A stretch of 64,000 bases of DNA from Alteromonas portus. Its GTDB lineage: Bacteria; Pseudomonadota; Gammaproteobacteria; Enterobacterales; Alteromonadaceae. The stretch's first letter is position 1. Every line of letters begins with the position of its first letter. This document shows positions 48,565-57,674 of the stretch, one piece after another. The notes under the pieces are model-generated. The model searched no databases. It saw only the letters and a list, made by a program, of their open reading frames with translations, and was not told the origin of the DNA. The stretch is from positions 310,001 to 374,000 of the forward strand of contig NZ_SWCO01000008.1 in the NCBI RefSeq assembly GCF_005117025.1, read 5' to 3'. The position numbers were made by a program, and so were the translations under genes.

Positions 48565-50217
48565 TTAGTCTCGAAGCTCCCGACGCAGTATTTTACCTAC
48601 ATTGGTTTTTGGTAAGTCGTCTTTGAAAACAACTTGCTTAGGCACTTTGTAACCTGTTAAGTGATTACGGCAATGCGCGATAACGTCTTTCTCAGTAAGT
48701 GAGTCCTTGTTTCGTACTACGAACAATTTCACCACTTCACCACTGACCTCATGAGGAACACCAACGGCCGCTGCTTCAACAATGTTGTCATGCATCGCAG
48801 CTACTTCTTCGATTTCGTTGGGGAACACGTTAAAGCCTGATACCAGGATCATATCCTTTTTACGGTCAACAATATAGAAGTAACCTTCATCATCTACCGT
48901 TGCAATGTCACCTGTGGCTAACCAACCGTCTTTTAGAATTTCTTCTGTTGCTTCAGGTCGGTTTAAATAGCCTTTCATCACCTGTGGCCCTTTTACCCAC
49001 ATTTCACCCGGCTCGCCCTTTTCGACAGGGTTACCGTCATCATCAAGAAGTTTGATATCTGTTGACGGAACCGGCATACCAATTGCGCCTTTATAAGCTT
49101 CAATCTGAGGTGGGTTAACCGCAACTACAGGCGAGCACTCTGTTAAGCCATAGCCTTCAAGAAGCACAGTACCGGTAACCTTTTCCCACTTTTCTGCAAC
49201 AGGACGCTGAACAGCCATCCCGCCGCCTAAGCCGAACTTAAACTTGCTAAAATCAAGCTCGCTGAATCCAGGAGTGTTCAATAGGCCGTTAAATAAAGTA
49301 TTAACGCCTGGCAAAATGGTAAACGGATATTTGCTAAGCTCGTTTACAAAAGCAGGCATATCGCGTGGGTTCGTAATAAGTAAGTTACGACAGCCGTATT
49401 TAACGAACATTAGGCAATTCGCCAGAAGCGCAAAGATATGGTAAAGCGGAAGCGCTGTTACGACAAAGTCTTCACCTTCTTCAATGACGGTTTCTAGAAT
49501 ACCTGACACCTGCTCTAGGTTAGCAACCATATTGCGGTGAGTAAGCATAGCACCTTTAGAAACACCCGTTGTGCCACCCGTATACTGAAGGAATGCTAAG
49601 TCGCCGCTGTCGATGTCTGGGCGCGTATATTCAAGAGACTGCCCTTGTTTAACCGCCGACATAAACGACGTCGTCTCAGGTAGATTAAACGAAGGTACCA
49701 TCTTTTTAACGTACTTCACCACCGCATTCACTATCCAGCGCTTGGGCGCGGGAAGCATATCGCCTAAAGCCGTCAAAAAGACTTCTTGCAAATTAGTATC
49801 TGCAATCACCTCTTCTAAAGTGCAGGCAAAGTTTTCGACTATAACAATGGCTTTCGCATTGGCATCGTTTAGCTGATGCTTCAATTCACGTGCGGTATAA
49901 AGAGGATTAACGTTAACCACAACCATACCTGCACGCAATATCCCAAACATGGCAACAGGATACTGAAGGAGGTTGGGCATCATGATTGCAACAGCATCAC
50001 CGCGTTTCAGGCCGCTAGACTGTAAGTAAGCAGCAAATTGCGCTGACAAGGTATCTAGCTCTTCAAACGAAATTGAGTGCCCCATATTAATGAAGGCTTC
50101 TTTATTTTTAAACTTCTTAACCGACTGCTCGAAAATGTCTACTACAGATGCGTAACGATCGGCATCGATTTCTGCGGAAACGCGAGGGTCGTAATGCTTA
50201 AGCCAGGTTTTTTCCAC
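48565..50217 (-). CDS. fadD: long-chain acyl-CoA synthetase FadD
   Basis: A 550-residue ATP/AMP-forming fatty acyl-CoA synthetase. The AMP motif [18 protein letters not shown] is near residue 213, with [15 protein letters not shown] and [28 protein letters not shown] following, and the C-terminal [15 protein letters not shown] with the catalytic Lys. It activates imported long-chain fatty acids for beta-oxidation. Start is GTG at 50217 with AGGAGG five bases upstream; a TTG one codon earlier is too close to the binding site. The FadR-like box at 50281-50297 predicts FadR repression. Same order as E. coli fadD-rnd. Confidence 0.93.
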   Translation of the reverse strand: MEKTWLKHYDPRVSAEIDADRYASVVDIFEQSVKKFKNKEAFINMGHSISFEELDTLSAQFAAYLQSSGLKRGDAVAIMMPNLLQYPVAMFGILRAGMVVVNVNPLYTARELKHQLNDANAKAIVIVENFACTLEEVIADTNLQEVFLTALGDMLPAPKRWIVNAVVKYVKKMVPSFNLPETTSFMSAVKQGQSLEYTRPDIDSGDLAFLQYTGGTTGVSKGAMLTHRNMVANLEQVSGILETVIEEGEDFVVTALPLYHIFALLANCLMFVKYGCRNLLITNPRDMPAFVNELSKYPFTILPGVNTLFNGLLNTPGFSELDFSKFKFGLGGGMAVQRPVAEKWEKVTGTVLLEGYGLTECSPVVAVNPPQIEAYKGAIGMPVPSTDIKLLDDDGNPVEKGEPGEMWVKGPQVMKGYLNRPEATEEILKDGWLATGDIATVDDEGYFYIVDRKKDMILVSGFNVFPNEIEEVAAMHDNIVEAAAVGVPHEVSGEVVKLFVVRNKDSLTEKDVIAHCRNHLTGYKVPKQVVFKDDLPKTNVGKILRRELRD

Positions 50218-50280
50218 CAAAACCTCCTCTACTTTATTCTTATACTATTTGATGAGCGCATTAAGAAGGCGCGCCCATAT

Positions 50281-50297
50281 AACTGGTCTGATAACTT
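50281..50297 (-). promoter_or_regulatory. FadR-like operator of fadD
   Basis: AACTGGTCTGATAACTT matches the E. coli FadR operator AACTGGTCTGACCAGTT at 14 of 17 positions; the left half is perfect. It lies 64-80 bp upstream of the fadD start. Confidence 0.65.
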
Positions 50298-50339
50298 GCG
50301 AATAGTATAGGAAGTGTAAAAAAAAATAAACGCTACAAT

Positions 50340-51179
50340 TTACAATTGCTCAACAAAATTGCGAATTATTAGCCCTACATCATCAGTATTTTCCATGTGA
50401 ATATGATGACCGCCTACTAATTGTTCATATTGTGCATTTAAGAACCACCCTTTTCTTTCGGGAAAAACGCTTTCGAGATTTTTAAAGCTATTGGATGCAC
50501 CAATAAAAAGTACAGGACATACAATAGCACGCATAAGAGATTCTGCCTGCTTTTCTGTCAGTCTTAGTGATGATTTTGTGCGAAGCTTAGGGTCACTTGA
50601 CCAGAAGCAATGTCCGCCAGCATCTTGGGTTAAGTTTCTAGACAATATTGAACGTGCGTGTTCTTCTGGAATATCTGAAATTTTGCATCTTGCTTTTACG
50701 GCTTCTTCTAAATCAACAATCTGTAATTTATTACGCGATTTGGCATGTCGACTAATAATAGACTCTCGCATTTGCTTTGCAGTGGTTTCCTCGCTTTCGG
50801 TAAGCGGTCCACATGCATCGATACTTATCACAGCAGTGACTTTCTCAGGAAATAGAGAAGCAAACAAGGTTGCTAATATTCCGCCAAGGGAGTGCCCTAA
50901 TAAAATAACTTCATCCCATTTTTGAGATTCTATCAGCGCATACAAGTCTTGTAGGTAATCGGCTTGATTGTAATGTGTGCCCTGCGCACGATGCGAGGAG
51001 CGGCCATGCCCTGCAAGATCAATAGCAACAAAACGATGGGATTGAAGGTAAGGCGCTAACAGCCGTAGACTTTCAGCGTTATCTAGATACCCATGTAAAC
51101 CAATGATAACTTTGTTACCACCTTGATTGTCTAAGGCTGCTAAGTGTAATGCGCCAATATCGAACTCTGTTTCAATCAT
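50340..51179 (-). CDS. alpha/beta hydrolase
   Basis: A 279-residue alpha/beta hydrolase. The oxyanion HGYLDNAES (about 28-36), the nucleophile elbow GHSLGG (about 92-97) with catalytic Ser, and a C-terminal GGHHIHMENTDDV with the catalytic His are visible. It most resembles the MEST-like or valacyclovir-hydrolase-like group of the fold; the substrate is unknown. ATG at 51179 with GGAAA upstream is chosen over a TTG at 51197. It is upstream of fadD on the same strand by 122 bp. Confidence 0.82.
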   Translation of the reverse strand: MIETEFDIGALHLAALDNQGGNKVIIGLHGYLDNAESLRLLAPYLQSHRFVAIDLAGHGRSSHRAQGTHYNQADYLQDLYALIESQKWDEVILLGHSLGGILATLFASLFPEKVTAVISIDACGPLTESEETTAKQMRESIISRHAKSRNKLQIVDLEEAVKARCKISDIPEEHARSILSRNLTQDAGGHCFWSSDPKLRTKSSLRLTEKQAESLMRAIVCPVLFIGASNSFKNLESVFPERKGWFLNAQYEQLVGGHHIHMENTDDVGLIIRNFVEQL

Positions 51180-51240
51180 AAGTTTCCATGCTGGCAAACA
51201 TTTGCCGCCTCCCTTACGTTATCGCTCTACTTAAAAATAT

Positions 51241-51264
51241 AAAGCGGCAATGTTATGCCGCTTT
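51241..51264 (-). terminator. Rho-independent terminator of slp
   Basis: AAAGCGGCA and TGCCGCTTT (51241-51249 with 51256-51264), with TATATTTTT after it on the minus strand. It lies about 15 bp past the slp stop. Confidence 0.8.
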
Positions 51265-51278
51265 AAAAATTAACCCTA

Positions 51279-51932
51279 TTACTGCTTATCTACCCGCAGT
51301 GGTTGTCCCGTCGACTTGGTTCTTGTGCTACTGTCACCTGAATTGCGCGACGGCATTTTAGCTTTGCTCGGTGCATTTTGGTAACGAATAACTCGAGTTC
51401 TATTGAAATGGGGATACATCCAAGGCCCATTGAAGCGATGAAACGGTGAGTACCATCCCGTGTGGTAATTGAAGAAATACGTATTTACATCGTAAACCTC
51501 TTGCTTTCTCCACATGTGGTAATCGTCAGCGATAATCGTAGGGTAGATATAGGGTTGCTCGCCCACCATACCCGAAGTTGGCGAAGTTATAGTGCCCAAA
51601 AATGTGGCCGAGCGCCCTTCTTCAAACACAATAGGATCGACAAAGCCGTCAATCTGTACTTTGAAACGCCCCGCAGTTTCACCATTTGTGGAAGGTTTGC
51701 CGTAGTGGTTCAAAGGGAAGTGAGCGAGCTCGATGAGCGTTTTATTAGGCTTGTTTTCAACGCCCACGATCATACCGCCCCAGCGAGCTTTTTGACCTTG
51801 TGCATTCGCCCCCGACGTAACCGCCTTAGAATAAGTAATTAATTGAGTACCCTCAGGAACTTCAATACTCTCTGGAACGATAGTACAGCCTGCAGACAAC
51901 ATAACTGTTAGTAAAACTAAATAACGAAACAT
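51279..51932 (-). CDS. Slp family outer-membrane lipoprotein
   Basis: A 217-residue Slp-family lipoprotein. The lipobox MLSAGC places the acylated Cys near residue 16; the mature part has the family segments RWGGMIVGVENKPNKTLIELAHFPLN and GRFKVQIDGFVDP. Slp is linked to starvation and acid stress in E. coli. ATG at 51932 with AGAGGAG upstream. It is followed by a terminator, so it is a single gene. Confidence 0.87.
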   Translation of the reverse strand: MFRYLVLLTVMLSAGCTIVPESIEVPEGTQLITYSKAVTSGANAQGQKARWGGMIVGVENKPNKTLIELAHFPLNHYGKPSTNGETAGRFKVQIDGFVDPIVFEEGRSATFLGTITSPTSGMVGEQPYIYPTIIADDYHMWRKQEVYDVNTYFFNYHTGWYSPFHRFNGPWMYPHFNRTRVIRYQNAPSKAKMPSRNSGDSSTRTKSTGQPLRVDKQ

Positions 51933-52270
51933 CAATGCGCTCCTCTAAACCCTAGAAAAGATGTTGCTACTTTAAACTTTTAAGTAGATCTGCATGAACT
52001 ACACGTGCAGCAACACATTTATTAACTCTTATATACTTTGACGTATCTATTTAAGTTAAAAAGAAAAATTGCGTCCTAGCATTTAAACACTAGCATTATT
52101 ACGGAAAGACAACCACTGTTGTTCAATTAATGTAACGAATAAATGTAATAGATAAAGGTTATCAAACAACGTTTAGAGTATATCGGAAAGGCGTTTGTTC
52201 AAAACGCTGTGCGAAATTTAACAATTTGTTAGATTTTTTACTGCACGGAGTAACACTTTACTTTTTTAAT
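51933..52270. other. 338-bp intergenic upstream of slp
   Basis: AT-rich, without an ORF I can support. Short inverted pieces such as CTAGCATTTAAACACTAG (about 52077-52094) and imperfect GTTGCTAC/GTGCAGCAAC arms are visible. The slp promoter should be here; I cannot assign boxes with confidence. Confidence 0.4.
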
Positions 52271-52564
52271 TTAGGCGTAGATATCTACGCCAAACATCGA
52301 TTGAATGGAATCGCGTTGCTGCTGCTTTTCAAAGCTTGTGTATGAGGCTATGGCATTTTGAGAATAGGTGTTGCCGTCTTCACGGATAAATTTTTGGTAC
52401 GCTTTGGCATTATCCGTTCCATTTTCGTCGGGCGCAACGACGATCGCCTTGGCAGACGACTCACTTTGCCCTTTACTTTGCTGTTCGGGGTCTTTGTTAA
52501 TTTTAGCGACACGGCCTTGCGAAGGTTCGGAAGACGGTACGGCGAAATTATTATTGATAATCAT
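52271..52564 (-). CDS. small hydrophilic hypothetical protein
   Basis: A 97-residue cytoplasmic protein with no signal peptide. It begins MIINNNFAVPSSEPSQGRV, is rich in Gln, Ser and Glu, and ends in a helical segment with FEKQQQRDSIQSMFGVDIYA. I do not recognise a family; it looks like a short conserved protein with a disordered N-terminus. It stands alone, 130 bp before the tsaB end. Confidence 0.65.
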   Translation of the reverse strand: MIINNNFAVPSSEPSQGRVAKINKDPEQQSKGQSESSAKAIVVAPDENGTDNAKAYQKFIREDGNTYSQNAIASYTSFEKQQQRDSIQSMFGVDIYA

Positions 52565-52694
52565 ACAAAGTTAACTGAGGCAAGAATCATACCATTGGGA
52601 AGCGAGCATTAACCTTAAGACTCGCCCCTCTTTTCCCCGTTGCTCGATTTATCTTATTGTTAATAATGGGCGCCCAATATTTGGCGGCGTGTCG

Positions 52695-53411
52695 CTACTC
52701 TCTGCCTGGTAATTTTTTCCACGTAACTTTATCGCGCAGATATACAGGTTCTACATTCACAGCGTCAAATACTTCGCCTTTACTATGTGCATCGATTGCA
52801 AGTTTGAGCATATATTGGGCGTTAGGAAGCGTGACATCAGACGTTACCTCACTACATACCTTAGACTTCCACTGGTCAAGTTCCTCGTAGGCAGACCAGC
52901 CGGTGCCAGCTGCAATCACAGCGGCGCTATTCTCTTCCTTAAGCGCGTTTAGCTGTTCAATAGCCACTTCAGGCGGACAAACTTGCTCTTCAATACTAAG
53001 CACAAGACCACTGTGAGACTGTGAGTAAACCGCGAAATACACTTCACCCATACGCGCATCAGACGCGACGGCAATCAATGCTTCTTTGTGCTGAGTTTTA
53101 GACGCCACTTCAAACGCCATAGCTTCAAGCGTGCTTACGCCCGCTACGTTTAAGCCTGTTCCTAACGCTAGTCCTTGAATCATTCCCGTCGCTATGCGAA
53201 CTCCAGTAAAGCTGCCTGGGCCTCGACCAAAAGCCAATAAATCTAGGTCGCCCAGCGAAATCTCAGCTTCCTTTAACACTTCATCAACCATGGGTAGAAG
53301 ACGCTGACTATGCTGCTGAGGGCATATCTCAAAACGCGTGATCACAGTGTCTTTGAATTGAAGCGCAACCGAACAAGCTTCGGTTGCCGTGTCTATAGCT
53401 AAAATGTTCAT
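52695..53411 (-). CDS. tsaB: tRNA threonylcarbamoyl transferase subunit TsaB
   Basis: A 238-residue ASKHA-fold protein that partners TsaD in making threonylcarbamoyladenosine (t6A) on ANN-reading tRNAs. Typical start MNILAIDTATEACSVAL and the GRGPGSFTGVRIA motif (about 64-76). The full-length match to TsaB is good. It shares the strand with yoaA, 78 bp downstream of it, and may be cotranscribed. Confidence 0.93.
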   Translation of the reverse strand: MNILAIDTATEACSVALQFKDTVITRFEICPQQHSQRLLPMVDEVLKEAEISLGDLDLLAFGRGPGSFTGVRIATGMIQGLALGTGLNVAGVSTLEAMAFEVASKTQHKEALIAVASDARMGEVYFAVYSQSHSGLVLSIEEQVCPPEVAIEQLNALKEENSAAVIAAGTGWSAYEELDQWKSKVCSEVTSDVTLPNAQYMLKLAIDAHSKGEVFDAVNVEPVYLRDKVTWKKLPGRE

Positions 53412-53489
53412 GTTTATCTCTTATTTCATATAAGCTGAAAATGGGGCTAGTGGCGTAAAATACGCTTACCGCTTTTTCAGTGCTTTAAC

Positions 53490-55409
53490 TTAGGCTTCAT
53501 CAATGCCGGCTAAAAATTTTTCTACTTCGTCCAAGCTTCTTGTTCGCTTCATATCCGGTAAGCTACCGACGAAGGTTTTGGCGTAAGGTTTTGTCACTAA
53601 TCGATTGTCACATATTACCAATACGCCTTTATCTGATGGGTCTCTAATGAGTCGTCCTGCGCCCTGCTTTAACGTAATGACAGCTTGAGGAATTTGAATA
53701 ACACCAAACGGGTTTGCTCCACGTTTTTTTACATCTTCCATACGGGCTTGAAGCAACGGATCATCAGGTGACGCAAAGGGCAGCTTATCAATCATCACGC
53801 AAACCAAGTCGTTGCCGCGTACGTCTACTCCTTCCCAAAACGCGCCTGTGCCCATTAGTACCGCTTTTTCATCTGCAAGGTACGCATCCAGCAATGCTTG
53901 CTTGGTGGTAGTCCCTTGCACCAGTAGCGGGTTGTCTATCTCGTCTTCTAGCTTCTGCGCAATCTCTCTAAGCATAGCGTGACTAGTAAACAGCAAAAAA
54001 CATCTGCCGCGGCTCGCTTTAATTAACCGTTTGGCTGTTTCTAGCAAGGTTTCGCGCATAGCGTAGCTATTCGGTTCAGGTAAATAGCGGGGCACGCAAA
54101 GCATGGCCTGTTCAGGGTAGTTAAACGGGCTATCCAATCCTAAGGTTTCTGCGTCTTCTAAGCCCATGCGGCGCTGAAAGTGATCAAAACCGCCATTTAC
54201 CATTAAGGTTGCCGAGGTGAAAATCCACCCGCGCGGCGGCGATGATACGAAACGTCTGAATTTAGCGGCAATCGATAAAGGCGTTAAATGCATAATGAGG
54301 TGGCGCTGAGTAGTTTCATACCACAAACTTACATTTTCTTGCTTATTGTCGCTTAACGCATCTAATTGCTCTCTTGCAGCCACAACACGTTCGTACATGT
54401 TGTCTAAATCTTTATCGCGGCCAATATGTAACTTACACACTTCGTGCAGTACACCTAGCGCTTCGGCCAGCTTGCCCACCTGCATACGCACGTCATCACG
54501 GTCTAGCGCCTCGGCCCAGTTGCCGCGTTCAGCCGTATCCGGGAACAATAACCGTAAATCAGAGGCAATCATTCTGCATTTGTCAGCTGCTTTGTCTAGC
54601 TGCCCTGCATCTTTTAGCACTGTTCTGAACAACAGCGTGATATCTTTCGCAATGTCGTGAATTTGCCTTGTTGAAAGTGACTCACCAAAATAATCACTCG
54701 CAATATCAGGAATTTGATGAGCCTCATCAAAAATAATCGCGTCAGCTTCTGGGATAAGTTCGCCAAACCCTGTGTCTTTCAGTGCCATATCTGCAAAGAA
54801 AAGGTGGTGGTTTACCACAATAATATCAGCATCTAGCGCCTTTCTGCGTGCTTTAACCAAGTAACAGTCTTCATAATCTGGGCAATCGCGGCCCAAGCAG
54901 TTATCCACTGTAGAGGTAACAAGCGGTAAAACGCGGGCATCTTCAGGAAGGGTTTTAAGCTCCCCCATATCACCTGTTTTCGTAGTACTAGACCAACGTT
55001 TCACTTCTGAAAGCTGACCCAATACCTCTTTTTCAACCAGCGTAGAATTACCACTGTGCTGTGCTACTCGATGAAGACAAAGGTAATTTGAACGGCCTTT
55101 TAACAGTGCAGTTTTTCGCTTGCTGCCCAGGGCCTTTTTTACCAGTGGTAAGTCGCGGTGAAATAACTGCTCTTGTAAGTTTTTAGTTCCTGTAGAAACA
55201 ATGGCCTTTCCGTCGCTCAACAATGCAGGGGCGAGATAAGCGAAAGTTTTTCCCGTTCCCGTTCCCGCTTCAACGATCAAACTACCCGTGGTATCAATAG
55301 CACGCTTAACCGCCTTTGCCATTTCAGTTTGAGCTTCGCGAGGTACAAACCCCTTGATAGCACCCGCAAGGAGGCCATCTGAAGAGAATACGTTATTTAT
55401 TGTGGGCAT
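53490..55409 (-). CDS. yoaA: ATP-dependent DNA helicase, DinG-like YoaA
   Basis: A 639-residue XPD/DinG-type superfamily 2 helicase. Walker A is VEAGTGTGKTFAY (about 44-56), the DEAH box FDEAH, and the four-cysteine iron-sulfur segment C..C..C..C sits in VDNCLGRDCPDYEDCYLVKA (about 166-185), with further motifs GTGAFWEGVDVRGND and QGAGRLIRDP. YoaA in E. coli unwinds damaged forks with the chi clamp-loader subunit. The length fits YoaA. It lies 78 bp upstream of tsaB on the same strand. Confidence 0.92.
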   Translation of the reverse strand: MPTINNVFSSDGLLAGAIKGFVPREAQTEMAKAVKRAIDTTGSLIVEAGTGTGKTFAYLAPALLSDGKAIVSTGTKNLQEQLFHRDLPLVKKALGSKRKTALLKGRSNYLCLHRVAQHSGNSTLVEKEVLGQLSEVKRWSSTTKTGDMGELKTLPEDARVLPLVTSTVDNCLGRDCPDYEDCYLVKARRKALDADIIVVNHHLFFADMALKDTGFGELIPEADAIIFDEAHQIPDIASDYFGESLSTRQIHDIAKDITLLFRTVLKDAGQLDKAADKCRMIASDLRLLFPDTAERGNWAEALDRDDVRMQVGKLAEALGVLHEVCKLHIGRDKDLDNMYERVVAAREQLDALSDNKQENVSLWYETTQRHLIMHLTPLSIAAKFRRFVSSPPRGWIFTSATLMVNGGFDHFQRRMGLEDAETLGLDSPFNYPEQAMLCVPRYLPEPNSYAMRETLLETAKRLIKASRGRCFLLFTSHAMLREIAQKLEDEIDNPLLVQGTTTKQALLDAYLADEKAVLMGTGAFWEGVDVRGNDLVCVMIDKLPFASPDDPLLQARMEDVKKRGANPFGVIQIPQAVITLKQGAGRLIRDPSDKGVLVICDNRLVTKPYAKTFVGSLPDMKRTRSLDEVEKFLAGIDEA

Positions 55410-55719
55410 GGTTTCAGCGCTGTCGTTACTTTTCTACTTTAGGCCGCGCATTATGCCAAAAAGCCTTTAAAATGCCCATCAAAGGTTTACACTTTAGCGT
55501 GAGCCAAGCCCACTCTCTTAAATCCTGAACTACCCAGATATCAAAAAAAACTTCCCACCTTAACTATTCGCTTCCTGACACTTTAAGAGTCAAAAAAATT
55601 GTTAAATTTTTGATGAAAAGAATTTGTCTTCTAGAACAAAAAAATTAGCTTTTTAATAGTAAAACTTAGGCGCAATATCCCGCTCGTAAATATTTACACA
55701 ACTATTTAACGAGGTAATT
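55410..55719. other. 310-bp intergenic between yoaA and small secreted protein
   Basis: Very AT-rich near 55600-55660. It should carry divergent promoters for yoaA and the 55720 gene. I see no operator or ORF that I can support. Confidence 0.4.
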
Positions 55720-55959
55720 ATGAAAGGTTTACGCTTTATAGGTTTAGGCTTGGTAGGTTTAAGCGCAATGGCGTTGTCTGTAATTGCAGCTGCATCGGAA
55801 GAAGCACCTGCAGAGCTGGTAGCGGAATTAACCCAGTTTTGTAAGGAAATCGCTGCAGAAGAAGGCACAAAAGGCAAGTCGGAAGACGTATTCGTATTAG
55901 AGTGCGTAAACGATGAGCTAGAAGCTGAAGGTTACCAGAAGCTGAAATCTTTAAACTAG
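55720..55959 (+). CDS. small secreted acidic protein, hypothetical
   Basis: A 79-residue protein with a signal peptide (about 1-25, ending SVIAAASEE). The mature part is acidic and has two cysteines (FCKEI and LECVND) that could form one disulfide. I do not recognise a family. A proper ribosome binding site (AACGAGGTAATT) precedes the ATG. It is a short monocistronic gene on the plus strand. Confidence 0.7.
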   Translation: MKGLRFIGLGLVGLSAMALSVIAAASEEAPAELVAELTQFCKEIAAEEGTKGKSEDVFVLECVNDELEAEGYQKLKSLN

Positions 55960-56156
55960 TCTAACAAGCTAGTTTACTGATTCGCGTTAACAGAATGAAT
56001 AAACGTGCCTCTCCAGAAATGGCGGGGCCTTTTTGTGCTTTTCTTTTTTGTACTTTTCTTTTTTTTGCGCGTGGTTTCGGGCTCTGGTCTTAGAAAAATT
56101 TTTCGCTGTTCAGCGTTTTTGACGGCGACATATACCATAGCTGCTCAATATAAAAG

Positions 56157-56489
56157 TTAACGCTCAAAAAACGCGTCAACCAAATCGGCGAGTGATTCTT
56201 CTAACTCTTCTTCAAAAGTGTCGATATCGATGCCAAAACTGTCCATATATTTAGCCGCATTGTCGCGGGAAAGTACGGCATTTTTTATCTGAAATTCAAG
56301 CTCAGGCAGTGTCTTGTCGTAGCGGGGCTTAATGGTCCATCGCAAACAATGACCATGGTTGTCTTTTAGCTTTTTCTTGGCAAATACACAGAATTCCTCG
56401 ACGTAATCAGCACCTTGCGGCCCAAGGCAACCCGGTTCTATGCGGTACATCACCAGCAGCTTTTTATATAGCGGAAGTCGCGTTTCCAT
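56157..56489 (-). CDS. conserved hypothetical protein
   Basis: A 110-residue cytoplasmic protein with no signal peptide. The segment VMYRIEPGCLGPQGADYVEEFCVFAKKKL looks like a conserved domain, and the C-terminal third is acidic and helical (EEELEESLADLVDAFFER). I have seen similar proteins in related gammaproteobacteria but cannot name a family. ATG at 56489, one codon after a GTG; binding sites for both are weak. A single gene upstream of the CDF gene region. Confidence 0.65.
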   Translation of the reverse strand: METRLPLYKKLLVMYRIEPGCLGPQGADYVEEFCVFAKKKLKDNHGHCLRWTIKPRYDKTLPELEFQIKNAVLSRDNAAKYMDSFGIDIDTFEEELEESLADLVDAFFER

Positions 56490-56591
56490 CACATCTTCAA
56501 TTTGTTTAAAGATTTGATTATCGGAAAATTTTGAGAATTTTGCCAGCCACGCAAGGGGTGAATACGAGAAATGTCATATTCACCCATATTA

Positions 56592-57512
56592 TTACTCTGC
56601 TAGTTCAGGATCTTTTATGAACAAAATATCCATGATAATTGCAGGGTCCCACTCGCGCATCTCTGCTTCGCATTTCAGTCGAATTTCATCTAAGTCACTG
56701 ATCGTTGCAATAGAGAATGCGTCATCCACTATAATGTGGACTAGCAGATAAACATCCCTACCCCGTTTACTAATTCGCACTTCCACGTGCTCGTATGGAA
56801 CGTCCGCCAAGGTTTTTTTGAATTTTTTCTCGATTACCGCCGAGATAGCTTCAGGCGGCGCTTTATTGATTACCTCATTAAGGCTTTCACGCAGGATCTT
56901 AAACGGAACCGGCAACATCGCCGAGCCAAGAATAATCAATAAAACTGGGTCAACGTACGGCGACAGCGTTCTATATTCCGTCAACTCCAGCGCATAGGCC
57001 AAAATAAAAGCAAACAAGATGGATGCACTTAGCACACCGTCTATCATCCAAGTATGAGAATCCACTTTTACTAAATCGGACAGTAGATGCTTACCTTTTA
57101 CACGCATGTAAAAAGAGATACTAAAACAGCCAACCGTTGCCACAACACCATAGACCATACCAATACCATAGTCAGCTGCGTGACCACCTGCTAGTAAACT
57201 CTGAACAGAGCTCGCGACGGCATACACACAAGTGGCAATGATAATAAGCGACTTAAACATGTTTAGCGTAGGCTCAATTGCCGTGTAACCAAAGTGGAAC
57301 CGGTCATCATCAGGACGTTGAACCAAATTAGCTACTTTAAGCGTTAGCATTGACATAACAAAAGCAATTAACGAGTAAGCAGCATCAAATAAAATAGCGC
57401 CAGAGCTGGTTAAAATGGCAAAACCAAGCGCAATAACGACAAATGCACCGGCAATGTAAAAAGAAAGCGTTAATAGACGCTTTTCTTCAAGGTGATGGAA
57501 GCCAATGTCCAT
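56592..57512 (-). CDS. cation diffusion facilitator transporter
   Basis: A 306-residue CDF-family transporter with about six membrane helices and a cytoplasmic C-terminal domain. The usual CDF site between helices 2 and 3 appears as DDDRFHFGYTAIEP; VKVDSHTWMIDGVLSAS carries the second metal-binding Asp/His site. CDF proteins expel divalent metals such as zinc, iron or manganese by proton exchange; the metal is not clear, and no metal-specific regulator is adjacent. ATG at 57512 is preferred over a GTG three codons before. It is divergent from the Rieske oxygenase. Confidence 0.85.
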   Translation of the reverse strand: MDIGFHHLEEKRLLTLSFYIAGAFVVIALGFAILTSSGAILFDAAYSLIAFVMSMLTLKVANLVQRPDDDRFHFGYTAIEPTLNMFKSLIIIATCVYAVASSVQSLLAGGHAADYGIGMVYGVVATVGCFSISFYMRVKGKHLLSDLVKVDSHTWMIDGVLSASILFAFILAYALELTEYRTLSPYVDPVLLIILGSAMLPVPFKILRESLNEVINKAPPEAISAVIEKKFKKTLADVPYEHVEVRISKRGRDVYLLVHIIVDDAFSIATISDLDEIRLKCEAEMREWDPAIIMDILFIKDPELAE

Positions 57513-57674
57513 GAGAGTCACATCGAAATTAAGGTGCGCGGATTCTACTCCGTTATTTTAAAAAAAATAGTGCTTTGAACAAAAATATTGCTATTTTTTT
57601 AATCAATTCAGTGATACATAGCGCCTATATAATTTCGACTTAACGCAATGCGTTTTTAATACCTATTTTAAACT

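Noticed and set aside
50491..50925. 144-codon open frame on the plus strand inside the alpha/beta hydrolase gene
   Set aside because: The minus-strand gene has clear catalytic motifs across the same bases; the antisense protein matches nothing.
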